Both the position numbers and the translations under genes were made by a program. DNA of 7,562 nt. It comes from an uncultured bacterium. Lineage in GTDB: Bacteria > Bacteroidota > Bacteroidia > Bacteroidales > Bacteroidaceae. Every line of letters starts with the position of its first letter. The first letter of the stretch is position 1. The stretch lies in NCBI GenBank assembly GCA_905215655.1, contig CAJMQT010000095.1, positions 1 to 7,562 on the forward strand, written 5' to 3'. Positions 1 to 7,169 of this stretch are shown piece by piece. The notes beneath the pieces are model-generated. The model saw only the letters and a program-made list of their open reading frames with translations. It did no database searches and was not told where the DNA came from.

Positions 1-2
1 TA

Positions 3-152
3 TCCGGGCGTGTCGTCGCCAAGCTCCTCCACACCCGGTTACTGATGGTTCAGCCTTTCAGGCTGTCAGCTGTCGTACAAATTGAATATGTGCCCGGAGG
101 GCTGAACTATATTTAACCGGGTGTGGAGGAACATCGTGACGACACGCCCGGA
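3..152. repeat. Long interrupted palindrome (about 150 bases, three nested arms)
   Basis: Three nested pairs of arms are visible. Positions 3-17 pair with 138-152 (15 bp, core CCGGGCGTGTCGTC), 25-41 with 114-130 (17 bp, core TCCTCCACACCCGG), and 48-55 with 100-107 (8 bp, GTTCAGCC). The unpaired stretches between arms are symmetric: 18-24 against 131-137 (7 by 7) and 42-47 against 108-113 (6 by 6). The apical part (56-99) contains a GCTGTC direct repeat. The arms are GC-rich within AT-rich flanks. This could be a folded RNA, a MITE- or REP-like repeat, or part of a larger element cut by the window edge. The pairing is read directly; the role is unknown. Confidence 0.8.
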
Positions 153-172
153 GTCAGAGCATTACATTAAAC

Positions 173-188
173 GCACCCGGAGTGGTGC
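173..188. repeat. Small inverted repeat next to the long palindrome
   Basis: GCACC at 173-177 pairs with GGTGC at 184-188 around a 6-base loop. The loop-side sequence contains CCCGGAG (176-182), which also occurs at 93-99 and 147-153 within the long palindrome. This links the small hairpin in sequence to the larger structure. No function can be assigned. Confidence 0.4.
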
Positions 189-211
189 TACTCTTTATTA
201 TCTAATAATAA

Positions 212-252
212 TGTCTGGTAAAAGTTGCGACATAACAAACTTTTACCGGACA
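212..252. repeat. 15-bp stem-loop in the downstream intergenic region
   Basis: Positions 212-226 (TGTCTGGTAAAAGTT) pair with 238-252 around an 11-base loop. The only imperfect pair is 216/248, which is G-U if the plus strand is transcribed and a C-A mismatch if the minus strand is. Neither side is followed by a T-run, so it does not look like an intrinsic terminator. It may be part of a plus-strand transcript, such as a 3' UTR or small RNA, or a protein-binding inverted repeat. Confidence 0.65.
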
Positions 253-259
253 GTTCTTA

Positions 260-304
260 TTGCCAGAATGGCAAACAAAAAGGAGATATAAAAGGTTTTT
301 ATAT
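260..304. repeat. Two further short stem-loops
   Basis: TTGCC (260-264) pairs with GGCAA (270-274) around 5 bases, and ATATAAAA (286-293) pairs with TTTTATAT (297-304) around GGT. Between them lies AAGGAG (about 280-285), which resembles a ribosome-binding site, but no open frame of useful length follows it. The short AT-only stem is weak evidence alone. Its interest is that it continues the run of inverted repeats starting at position 3. Confidence 0.4.
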
Positions 305-342
305 AGAAACAATAACTCTTTTTACCTAATAATGATATGCCT

Positions 343-354
343 GAGACATGTCTC
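343..354. repeat. Perfect 12-bp palindrome GAGACATGTCTC
   Basis: A 12-base perfect palindrome lies in the gene-free region about 20 bases beyond the operon terminator. It could be a dimeric regulator site or chance. Nothing else in the window repeats it exactly. Confidence 0.35.
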
Positions 355-372
355 TACCGATTTTACCGTAAC

Positions 373-408
373 AAAAAAAGAGGTGGCACTTAATAGCGTC
401 ACCTCTTT
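373..408 (-). terminator. Intrinsic terminator of the SusC/SusD operon
   Basis: Read on the minus strand, AAAGAGGTG (408-400) pairs with CACCTCTTT (385-377) around a 14-base loop. The stem runs directly into a seven-base T tract (379-373). It starts 21 bases after the stop codon of the last gene. A 9-bp stem plus U-tract, placed right after the final stop, is the normal form of a Rho-independent terminator and marks the operon's 3' end. There is no matching T-run on the plus strand, so it appears to act mainly on the minus-strand transcript. Confidence 0.85.
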
Positions 409-429
409 ATGATATATCCTTTATCAGAA

Positions 430-1230
430 TTATTTGATGAATTTCTTACCGTTCTGGATGAGGATACCCTTAGCGTCCTTGCTTACACGCTGACCTGCGA
501 GGTTGTAAACCGGAGCGTTTACGTTCTTAGCCTCAGTAGTGATGTTTGTAATGCCTGAACCGCCACCTACTTCGAATGTAAGACCGCAAAGCATAATCTT
601 AGAACCGCTAACCCAGAAGAAGTATGTGTAACCGGGCTCTACTGCGCAAGGAAGAACTGAGTATGTATCGTTTGTTGCAGGAGTTGCTGTATCACCGAGT
701 GTACCGTCATCCTTGATGTAATTGCCCCAAACGCTTGTTGCGTATGCAGACATATCAGCATAATCAAGCTCTTCGTTTTCAATTATCTGATTAGGAACTT
801 TTGCAAACCAGATAGGCTTGCTCTTTCCATATTTAGCTGCGACGTAAACCGTACCTGCTACAGCGGGTGCGAATTGAACATGAGCTGATACTCCGGACGC
901 ATGCTGCAAATTTCCTGCCATACCGTTTGTTCCGCCTTGGATGTAAGCATTTGAATATGTGATACCATTCGAGGCTGTGAATTCGCCGACAGTAGCTTTA
1001 TCATTCTTAACGTTCCATGTTTTAGGACCATCATAGAGGTAAACCTTTGCATTCTGGATTGCATCCTGAGCAACCTGTGTCAAAACACCGGCTGCAGCTA
1101 CTTCAGTACCGAGGAAGCCTGTTGCTTTGTCTTCGGGTAAATCGCCATCTTTTACACAGTTCCATGTTCCTTGTGCGTTAGCACAAACTGCTGCAAACAT
1201 TGCAGCTACAAAAAGTAATTGCTTTTTCAT
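430..1230 (-). CDS. Secreted protein with C-terminal sorting-tail-like motif, function unknown
   Basis: The start is placed at 1230 because it gives a clean signal peptide: MKKQ, a hydrophobic core, then ANA-Q with likely cleavage after residue 19. The in-frame ATG at 1269 would add 13 polar residues in front and lies inside a stem-loop. The product is 266 residues. The mature part looks like a beta-rich domain, with strand-like segments FAPAVAGTVYVAAKY (120-134), GYTYFFWVSGSKI (200-212) and LCGLTFEV (214-221). The "G-YTYFF-SK---G--F" pattern recalls beta-sandwich modules found with Bacteroidales pectate lyases and similar secreted enzymes. A GGGSG linker (222-226) leads to a tail with PVYNLAGQRV (from 240) and ending GKKFIK. 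This tail resembles a shortened type IX secretion sorting domain. No catalytic motif is recognisable. As last gene of the operon it is probably exported to the surface or released and may bind the imported glycan, which is an inference from context. Confidence 0.8.
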   Translation of the reverse strand: MKKQLLFVAAMFAAVCANAQGTWNCVKDGDLPEDKATGFLGTEVAAAGVLTQVAQDAIQNAKVYLYDGPKTWNVKNDKATVGEFTASNGITYSNAYIQGGTNGMAGNLQHASGVSAHVQFAPAVAGTVYVAAKYGKSKPIWFAKVPNQIIENEELDYADMSAYATSVWGNYIKDDGTLGDTATPATNDTYSVLPCAVEPGYTYFFWVSGSKIMLCGLTFEVGGGSGITNITTEAKNVNAPVYNLAGQRVSKDAKGILIQNGKKFIK

Positions 1231-1265
1231 AACTTTGTTTTTAATTATTGATTTGTTTTTATTTT

Positions 1266-1294
1266 CCATTGTCGGGCGTTATGCCCGACAATGG
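1266..1294 (-). repeat. Intercistronic stem-loop, 12-bp perfect stem
   Basis: CCATTGTCGGGC (1266-1277) and GCCCGACAATGG (1283-1294) form a perfect 12-bp stem with a 5-base loop. It sits in the 79-base gap between the short lipoprotein gene and the last gene. In the transcribed (minus) direction it is followed by an A-rich stretch rather than T's, so it is not a standard terminator. Strong hairpins in such gaps often block 3' exonucleases or mark a processing site, letting upstream and downstream genes be expressed at different levels. That role is inferred here. Confidence 0.75.
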
Positions 1295-1309
1295 ATTTAT
1301 TTAAAATGT

Positions 1310-1771
1310 TTATTCGTTAACAGTCTTGGTACAAGTGAATGTGTACATCTTTGCTGCTGATGCGGTGGAAATCTTAAACTTTGATGTCATTGTAAAGTAC
1401 AAAGTCAGTAAATCTCCTTCAAGGAAACCGCCGCTCTTTGCTGTAACAGATGTTGTTCCCGCGGTGAAGATATAGCGGTCGTTACCGGCCTTACCTACAT
1501 TGAGAACTGCCGTCTGATCCATTGATAGGGATGCAGAAACAAGATGTACAGATACAGCCTGAACGTCTTCTTTATCCAAGCGTTCGATTGTTACGACTAC
1601 GTCTGTTGCTCTTTCTACGCCGTTGACGTCAACAATGTTGCCTTGATATGTTCCGTCTACCAGATAAGACGCGTCCGTGTGTGTTACGGGGTCGTCATCG
1701 TCGCTGCAAGAAACGAAACCTAACGGCAACAACAGGCAGAGCATAAGGAAAAATATATTCTTCAATTTCAT
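1310..1771 (-). CDS. Short surface-type lipoprotein, possible calycin-like fold
   Basis: This 153-residue product begins MKLKN, followed by a hydrophobic stretch and the lipobox FVSC, with the acylated cysteine at residue 22. The SDDDD directly after the cysteine matches the acidic lipoprotein export signal that sends Bacteroidetes lipoproteins to the cell surface. The rest is predicted beta-rich, with YQGNIVDVNG (about 43-52) and a final strand-like YTFTCTKTV. The arrangement resembles small calycin-like lipoproteins of Bacteroidales, but the match is by eye only. The gene starts 21 bases after susD, so it is co-transcribed with it. It occupies the position of SusE/SusF surface glycan-binding proteins but is far shorter than those (roughly 390-490 residues). 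It may be a small accessory binding protein. No enzyme motif is seen. Confidence 0.8.
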   Translation of the reverse strand: MKLKNIFFLMLCLLLPLGFVSCSDDDDPVTHTDASYLVDGTYQGNIVDVNGVERATDVVVTIERLDKEDVQAVSVHLVSASLSMDQTAVLNVGKAGNDRYIFTAGTTSVTAKSGGFLEGDLLTLYFTMTSKFKISTASAAKMYTFTCTKTVNE

Positions 1772-1792
1772 GATTCTTTCTGCTTTATAATG

Positions 1793-3697
1793 TTATTTTT
1801 CGGTGTCATCTTCCGTTTCATCACCACCAAGCACTTTGTATCCGGGGTTCTGATCGGCTGATGTTATGCCGGAGTTAATCTGTATCTCGTTCTCAGGTAT
1901 CGGGCGGAGCCATTTGATTTCGCCGTCGGTACCGGTCATATTAGATACAGAAAGATTGTTGAACGCAACATTGTAACGAACCAGCTGGCGAGTACGGCGC
2001 AGGTCTATCCAACGATAATATTCGCCGACAGTTTCACGCAGACGCTCGTCAAGAATTACATCGAGTTTGCTTACGGTTAATCCGTTGCTGTCTGTATTTC
2101 CGACCTTAACGTATCCGCCTACCTCGTTCAAGCTCCAGTCATAGCGTGCGTAATCTGCGAAACTGCCGAGTTGCGCTGCATGTGAACGCTTGCGAACGTC
2201 GTTCAGATATTTCAAAGCGTTTGTCTCGTCACCGGCCATAAGGTAAGCCTCGGCTGCAACAAGGTAGATTTCGCTTGCATTGAGCAATACCACGTCGCGG
2301 TAGTCGCCGTTTGACTGAGCAACAGAGCTTGTAGTGTTCTTGTCGTCAAACTTGCGTACGGGAGGAAGATTTCCGATACCGTCGATTGCCTCTTTAAAAC
2401 TGATTGTGCTGTTTGTGCTTAAAGTACCGTTCTTTGCAAAATATCTCTTCTCCGTTTGCTCAGCAACCTTTATTACAGAAGTCTGACTCTTTAAGCCTGT
2501 TGTGACAAATTTTGATGCGTTTGCTGCACAGAATGCGTCAATCTCAGCTGTCTCCGTGTACCACGGGAAGAATTTCCATGCAAGTGCAAGAGAGTTCTTT
2601 TCGGCTGCGGATGCGTTGTAATAAGCCCAGTAACCCTGCTTGCTCCAGTTTGCAGCGTCACCGTCATATCCGTAAATCGTTGTCATGAACGTGCCTTCGT
2701 AGCGGTCGTCGCCCTTTTCATAAGCATAGTGAACGCGCTCGGTCGGGCAGAGGTCATTCTTCATAGCCTTTATGCCGAGAGTATTTGAACCCATATAACC
2801 GCCGAAGTAATGCTGCTGTGAATGTCCGCCAACAGACTGATCAGAAGATGTTGCGCGATCATATTGAATTGCGAACAATGTTTCGGGGTTGTTGCCAGCC
2901 TCGTTAATGTCAAAGTCCCATTTTGTCTCAAAGCTCTGTGTCAAAGGAACTGCTGCTGCAACTTCCGCCGCCAGACTTGCCGCTTTCGAGAAATATTCCG
3001 TGCCGTTAACGGTGTATTGACCTTTTACAGCGTCAGTAAGCGTTGTCTGCAAGTCCCAGCCTGCTGCAAGGTAAACCTTTGCGAGGAGGGCTTTCGCGCC
3101 GAGGATGCTTGCACGTCCGCGACCGTCAGCAGCAGAACTTGTCTGCTCCAGCTTGCCGTTAGTGATAATTCCGTTAAGTTCTTTGATAAGGTTATCATAA
3201 ATTGTTGCAAGTTCCGTTCTGGGATAGTTCGTTGCAGCCGACTCGATGTAGGTCTCAATGTAGGGCACGCTGCCAAACTGCTGCGTCAGGATGTAGTAGC
3301 AGTAATCACGGATAAAGCGCGCCTCGTCGTTGAGTTTCTCGTCAGCCGAGTATTTCAACACACAGTTTGCAGCATTGATTGCCGCGTAAGTTTTTTTATA
3401 AAGATCCTCAACGTCTTTATTATCAGAAGTCAGCTGATACGTCTGCAACTGAGAGGGCGCGTTCTTCTGTGAAGTTGTGTACATATCCGTACCGGTGCAG
3501 AAAATCTGCGGAGCCTCGTAAATCGCACGCATGGAAAAGTAAGCCTCGTTCAAGAGCTGGTTCCATCCCGTCGGGTTCGAGAATTGATCGTCTGCCGTCA
3601 CGGTACTCTTGTTGTCAGAGTCGAGGAAGTCTGAACAACTTGAAAGACCGGCAATAGAAGCCAAGCCGATGGCAGACATTATAATAATTTTTTTCAT
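1793..3697 (-). CDS. susD: SusD/RagB family glycan-binding outer-membrane lipoprotein
   Basis: The product is 634 residues, at the long end of the family. It has a lipoprotein signal with lipobox LSSC (cysteine 21) followed by SDFLD, the usual start of a mature SusD. The N-terminal region QFSNPTGWNQLLNEAY is typical of the family. The C-terminal signature is clear: ERLRE...EYYRWIDLRR (551-568), then RPIPENEI (about 598-605) and QNPGY (616-620). An unusual acidic tail, DETEDDTEK, ends the protein. SusD proteins are TPR-like helical lipoproteins that bind oligosaccharide at the cell surface and close like a lid over the partner SusC barrel. The gene starts 21 bases after the susC stop, which supports translation from one mRNA and a functional complex. 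The leader is A/T-rich with no Shine-Dalgarno box. The symbol is family-level; binding to starch is not implied and the substrate cannot be read from the sequence. Confidence 0.97.
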   Translation of the reverse strand: MKKIIIMSAIGLASIAGLSSCSDFLDSDNKSTVTADDQFSNPTGWNQLLNEAYFSMRAIYEAPQIFCTGTDMYTTSQKNAPSQLQTYQLTSDNKDVEDLYKKTYAAINAANCVLKYSADEKLNDEARFIRDYCYYILTQQFGSVPYIETYIESAATNYPRTELATIYDNLIKELNGIITNGKLEQTSSAADGRGRASILGAKALLAKVYLAAGWDLQTTLTDAVKGQYTVNGTEYFSKAASLAAEVAAAVPLTQSFETKWDFDINEAGNNPETLFAIQYDRATSSDQSVGGHSQQHYFGGYMGSNTLGIKAMKNDLCPTERVHYAYEKGDDRYEGTFMTTIYGYDGDAANWSKQGYWAYYNASAAEKNSLALAWKFFPWYTETAEIDAFCAANASKFVTTGLKSQTSVIKVAEQTEKRYFAKNGTLSTNSTISFKEAIDGIGNLPPVRKFDDKNTTSSVAQSNGDYRDVVLLNASEIYLVAAEAYLMAGDETNALKYLNDVRKRSHAAQLGSFADYARYDWSLNEVGGYVKVGNTDSNGLTVSKLDVILDERLRETVGEYYRWIDLRRTRQLVRYNVAFNNLSVSNMTGTDGEIKWLRPIPENEIQINSGITSADQNPGYKVLGGDETEDDTEK

Positions 3698-3718
3698 TGT
3701 CTTATTTGATTTTAAGAT

Positions 3719-6700
3719 TTAGAACTTAATGCTTGCACCGATCTGATAAGTTACTGTGCTCGGAGCATCATTCTTCTTTGTCACACCTGCCCACTCAGGA
3801 TCAAATCCTTTGTATTTGGTCCATACAAACGGGTTTGTGATATTAATGTAGAGGCGCAAGCCTTCGCAGCCCCAAGAGCTGAGCAACTTCTTCGGGAATG
3901 TGTATCCCAAAGTGATGTTCTTGACTTTCCAGTAAGAAATTTTCTTTGCTGCAAGAGCGTTATACACTTCTTTCTCGTAAGCTTTACCCATACCATAGTT
4001 TGATACGCTGGCATTCGGGAAGGGGAATGAGCCGTAATGAGTCTGCTCCTGATAAACCGGGTTGATGTAAGTACCGTCAGCGTTTACGCCGTCACAGTCA
4101 AGAAGAGTTCCTGCGGGGATGTAGTAATCCATCGCAATCTTGTTCCAGCCACGATAGTTGTAATCGTATGTGTCGGCAAGCGTGTAAGAGTAAGCCCAGA
4201 AGTTCTGCTTTGTATAGATTGAGAACGAGAAATCCCAGTTCTTCCACTGCAATGTAGAAGAGATATTACCTGTCCAAGAGGGATCCTGACTGCCGAGAAC
4301 CTTCTTGTCGTCAGCGTTGATGACGCCGTTGCCGTCGAGGTCTTCGATTATTGACATACCCTCACTCCACTGGTAAACCTTGAAGTAGTAGTCGCAAGAA
4401 CGAACTTTGTCGCCCGGAGTAAAGCCGTTGTCAATCGCAGCCTTGTTATTGGGCACGGTCATCATCTTGTCTGATACCACACCTTGGTAGTTGTAGAGAT
4501 AAACCACGTTAACCGGCTGTCCCACGAAGCGTGAGTTCAAAATAGGATTTGAATCATTAATAATCTTGTCCTCGCCGTTCAGAGTCTTAACCTCATTGAT
4601 GTTGCGTGCGAAGTTGAAGCTTGTTGTCCAAGTCCAGTCTTTGCTCTGTATGTTGACTGTGTTCAAAGCGATTTCAATACCGCGGTTGCGAACCTTACCA
4701 ACGTTATCCATCAGTGAGCCGCCACCTGATACCAACGGCAGAGAGCGCTTGTAAAGCAGGTCGGTAGACTCCTTGGTGTAGAGGTCGATTGTACCGTTAA
4801 TGCGGTTACGCAGGAAGCCGAAGTCGATACCGAAGTTCAATTCGTGAGATTTTTCCCATTCCAGACCGGCATTGATGACACCGCTCGGATAGTAGCCGTT
4901 TGCAACGTTATGACCGAATGCGTAGATGTGCGGACCTGACACGCCAATGGCATTGTAAGCATCGCAGACAGAGTTGTTACCGGTCACACCATAGCTCAGA
5001 CGCAGTTTGAGGTTGTCGATCCAAGAGAATTTCTTCATGAATTTCTCTTCCGACACGCGCCATGCGATAGCTGCTGACGGGAACCAACCCCAACGGCTGT
5101 CTTTCAAGAATTTTGAAGAACCGTCGGTACGGACTGTACCTGTGAACATGTACTTACCTTTGTAAGAATAGTTCAGACGCAAAGCGTAAGAAATCATCTT
5201 TGTCTCGTAGTAAGATGTTCCGGTCTCTTCATTATTGATTGCTCCAGCATAAAGGTTGTACCAGTCGGTGCCGGTCATTATTGAAGATTCTTCTGTTGTT
5301 GAACGACCGATCTGGCTATAAGTACGGTCGGCGCTGTTCATGCTGAACAAAGCCATTGCATTAACGGAGTGATCGCCGAATGTCTTGTTGAAGTCAATCT
5401 GGTTGTCCCATGTCCACTCTTTCTTGGTATATTCTTCGTGAGAAGAGTGCTCGGGATCTTTACGTCCACCGCTCTGTGATACATATTCACCCGTGCGTGC
5501 ATGAATATAGTTCGGAGAGAATGTGGTCTTTAAACTCAACCATGAAACCGGCTTGATCTGCAAGTAGATATTACCCAACATGCGGAAATTCTTTGACTCT
5601 TTGCTGTCGTCTCTGAGCATGATCAGCGGGCTTGCAGTATCGGTAAACTGGTTTTTCTGTGAGCCTAATGCTTCATAGTTACCCGGCTTCTCGATCAGAT
5701 TTCCATCGCTGTCATAAGGACGTGCAAACGGAGTCTGACGGAATGCGATGTCGATTGCATCGTCGCTGGCATATTCATTTTCCGTATATGCAAGGTTTAC
5801 GTTAAATCCGGCTGTAAGGTATTTGTTGATTTTAGAATCGACACTACCTTTCATGTTATAACGGTTCTGAAGATCGTTCTTGTAGACACCCTCTTCACGG
5901 TTGTAGCCAACGCCGAAGTGGTAGTTTGTTGTTTTGGAAGAACCATTGATTGAGATGTAATGGTTCTGTTTCTGACCGTCCTGCGTCACAAGGTCAGGCC
6001 AGTTGTAGCTCTCGCCGTTAGCAAGCATATCTTTCAACACAGATTTACCGTTAAGCTCGTCCATGATGACACACTGACCGTATTCTTGGTCATATCCGGT
6101 CGTCATTTTCCAAGTGGGCTGTGCCACCTGCGGAACGCTGTTGGCAACCTGACCCGAGCTCAAGAAGTTTGAGAAACGGAACATATAGAACTGCTGAGCG
6201 TTCATGTAGTCCGGCATGCGTGCTACCTTTGAAAGTCCGTAATATCCGTCGTAAGAGATAGATATTTTCTCCTGTTTTTTCTGTCCGACGGTAGCACCAC
6301 TCTTGGTCGTAATCATTACGACACCCGCCGTCGCACGTGAACCGTAGATAGCCGTTGAAGAGGCGTCTTTCAGAATATCCATGCGCTCGATGTCCTGCGG
6401 GTTGAGGAAGCTGATATCGTCGCAGATGATGCCGTCAACGACGAACAGAGGTGAAGAGTCACCGTTGATTGAGGACTTACCGCGGATTTGTATGTCAAAG
6501 TCTGAGCCTGTACGACCGGTAGACTGCGTGATGCTGGCACCAGGCACAGCTCCTTGCAGAGCCTCCATAGCGTTCGTTGTTCCTTTTGCCGCAATCTTCG
6601 CTCCGTCGGCAGAAGAGATAGATCCTGTAAGGTCGCTCTTCTTCATTGTACCGTAACCAACGACTACCACTTCCTGCAATTCTGCCTGGTCTTCCTTCAT

Positions 6701-6982
6701 TACGATGTTAAACTCTGTTTTACCTGCCACGGGAATTGTCTGAGTAACGTAACCGATGTAACTGATCTTCAGCTTAGCCGACTCCGATACGTTTGGTATG
6801 GAGAAGTTGCCGTCGATGTCCGTTATCGCTCCGGCTTTGCCGTCAACGGAAACCGTTACACCAATCAAAGACTCGCCCGCCGCGTCTTTCACATTTCCAT
6901 GAATGTTTTTCTGCGCGAAGGCAACAAAACAAATCATAGACATAAGCAGGGCTGTAAAAGCTCTTCTGATTTGTGTGTTCAT
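3719..6982 (-). CDS. susC: SusC/RagA family TonB-dependent outer-membrane transporter
   Basis: The product is 1087 residues, normal for the family. A signal peptide (MNTQIRR, hydrophobic core, AFA-Q) is probably cleaved after residue 23. Residues about 26-97 form the carboxypeptidase-regulatory-like domain (IHGNVKDAAGE, GAITDIDGNFSIP, ISYIGY). The TonB box-like EVVVVGYGT is at 104-112. The plug domain follows, with ALQGAVPGASI (141-151), IQIRGKSS (164-171) and the hallmark LKDASSTAIYGSRA (204-217). The rest is the beta-barrel. It includes a DLDGNGVINADD loop (881-892) of the calcium-binding type common near the end of SusC proteins, and a terminal strand ending in phenylalanine (GASIKF), as expected for BAM assembly. 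No N-terminal STN domain is present, so it should not signal through an anti-sigma factor. It imports an oligosaccharide across the outer membrane with TonB energy, in complex with the SusD next to it. It is the first gene of the operon. The symbol denotes the family only. Confidence 0.98.
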   Translation of the reverse strand: MNTQIRRAFTALLMSMICFVAFAQKNIHGNVKDAAGESLIGVTVSVDGKAGAITDIDGNFSIPNVSESAKLKISYIGYVTQTIPVAGKTEFNIVMKEDQAELQEVVVVGYGTMKKSDLTGSISSADGAKIAAKGTTNAMEALQGAVPGASITQSTGRTGSDFDIQIRGKSSINGDSSPLFVVDGIICDDISFLNPQDIERMDILKDASSTAIYGSRATAGVVMITTKSGATVGQKKQEKISISYDGYYGLSKVARMPDYMNAQQFYMFRFSNFLSSGQVANSVPQVAQPTWKMTTGYDQEYGQCVIMDELNGKSVLKDMLANGESYNWPDLVTQDGQKQNHYISINGSSKTTNYHFGVGYNREEGVYKNDLQNRYNMKGSVDSKINKYLTAGFNVNLAYTENEYASDDAIDIAFRQTPFARPYDSDGNLIEKPGNYEALGSQKNQFTDTASPLIMLRDDSKESKNFRMLGNIYLQIKPVSWLSLKTTFSPNYIHARTGEYVSQSGGRKDPEHSSHEEYTKKEWTWDNQIDFNKTFGDHSVNAMALFSMNSADRTYSQIGRSTTEESSIMTGTDWYNLYAGAINNEETGTSYYETKMISYALRLNYSYKGKYMFTGTVRTDGSSKFLKDSRWGWFPSAAIAWRVSEEKFMKKFSWIDNLKLRLSYGVTGNNSVCDAYNAIGVSGPHIYAFGHNVANGYYPSGVINAGLEWEKSHELNFGIDFGFLRNRINGTIDLYTKESTDLLYKRSLPLVSGGGSLMDNVGKVRNRGIEIALNTVNIQSKDWTWTTSFNFARNINEVKTLNGEDKIINDSNPILNSRFVGQPVNVVYLYNYQGVVSDKMMTVPNNKAAIDNGFTPGDKVRSCDYYFKVYQWSEGMSIIEDLDGNGVINADDKKVLGSQDPSWTGNISSTLQWKNWDFSFSIYTKQNFWAYSYTLADTYDYNYRGWNKIAMDYYIPAGTLLDCDGVNADGTYINPVYQEQTHYGSFPFPNASVSNYGMGKAYEKEVYNALAAKKISYWKVKNITLGYTFPKKLLSSWGCEGLRLYINITNPFVWTKYKGFDPEWAGVTKKNDAPSTVTYQIGASIKF

Positions 6983-7064
6983 ACTTTTTTGATTGTTAAT
7001 TATAAATGTTTTAATAGATTTGTAGTTTGTATGTCACGTTGAAACGCCTTTCATGGTGAGGGCA

Positions 7065-7099
7065 TAGTGAAATCACTAAGTTGCGATATTTAAATCGCA
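7065..7099 (-). promoter_or_regulatory. Pair of small inverted repeats in the susC leader
   Basis: TAGTGA (7065-7070) and TCACTA (7073-7078) form a nearly gapless inverted repeat. Four bases further upstream, TGCGAT (7082-7087) pairs with ATCGCA (7094-7099) around 6 bases. Both lie 80-120 bases before the susC start codon. They would fall in the 5' UTR if transcription starts near 7163. They could be operator half-sites or leader hairpins affecting susC mRNA. The repeats are seen directly; a regulatory role is inferred. Confidence 0.35.
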
Positions 7100-7169
7100 C
7101 GGGGTACTAAGTTTAAGATTAACGTCAATTCAACGAAATAAACTGCAAGCCGATACGCGAAACCGCAAA

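Noticed and set aside
76..87. 12-base word TACAAATTGAAT also present at 7195-7206
   Set aside because: A single short AT-rich match, inside a loop at one site and over the promoter candidate at the other, with no flanking similarity. Chance is the simplest explanation.
190..339. Imperfect direct repeat ACTCTTT...CTAATAAT at about 190-213 and 315-339
   Set aside because: The similarity needs gaps and is made mainly of low-complexity A/T words, so it cannot be told from chance.
1228..1269. Upstream ATG at 1269 for the secreted protein
   Set aside because: It would place 13 polar, lysine/asparagine-rich residues before a good signal peptide, and this ATG lies in the right-hand part of a strong hairpin. 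The ATG at 1230 is preferred.
1266..1294. Intrinsic terminator after the short lipoprotein gene
   Set aside because: The stem is strong, but the sequence following it in the transcribed direction is A-rich, with no U-tract, so ordinary Rho-independent termination is not supported.
2822..3472. Plus-strand open frame of 216 codons inside susD
   Set aside because: It is antisense to the conserved SusD coding sequence, and its cysteine- and arginine-rich translation resembles no protein family. It is a shadow of the real gene.
6370..7042. Overlapping open frames across the susC N-terminus, both strands
   Set aside because: They lie within the plug and signal regions of SusC, whose motifs fix the true frame. 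None shows domain-like sequence.
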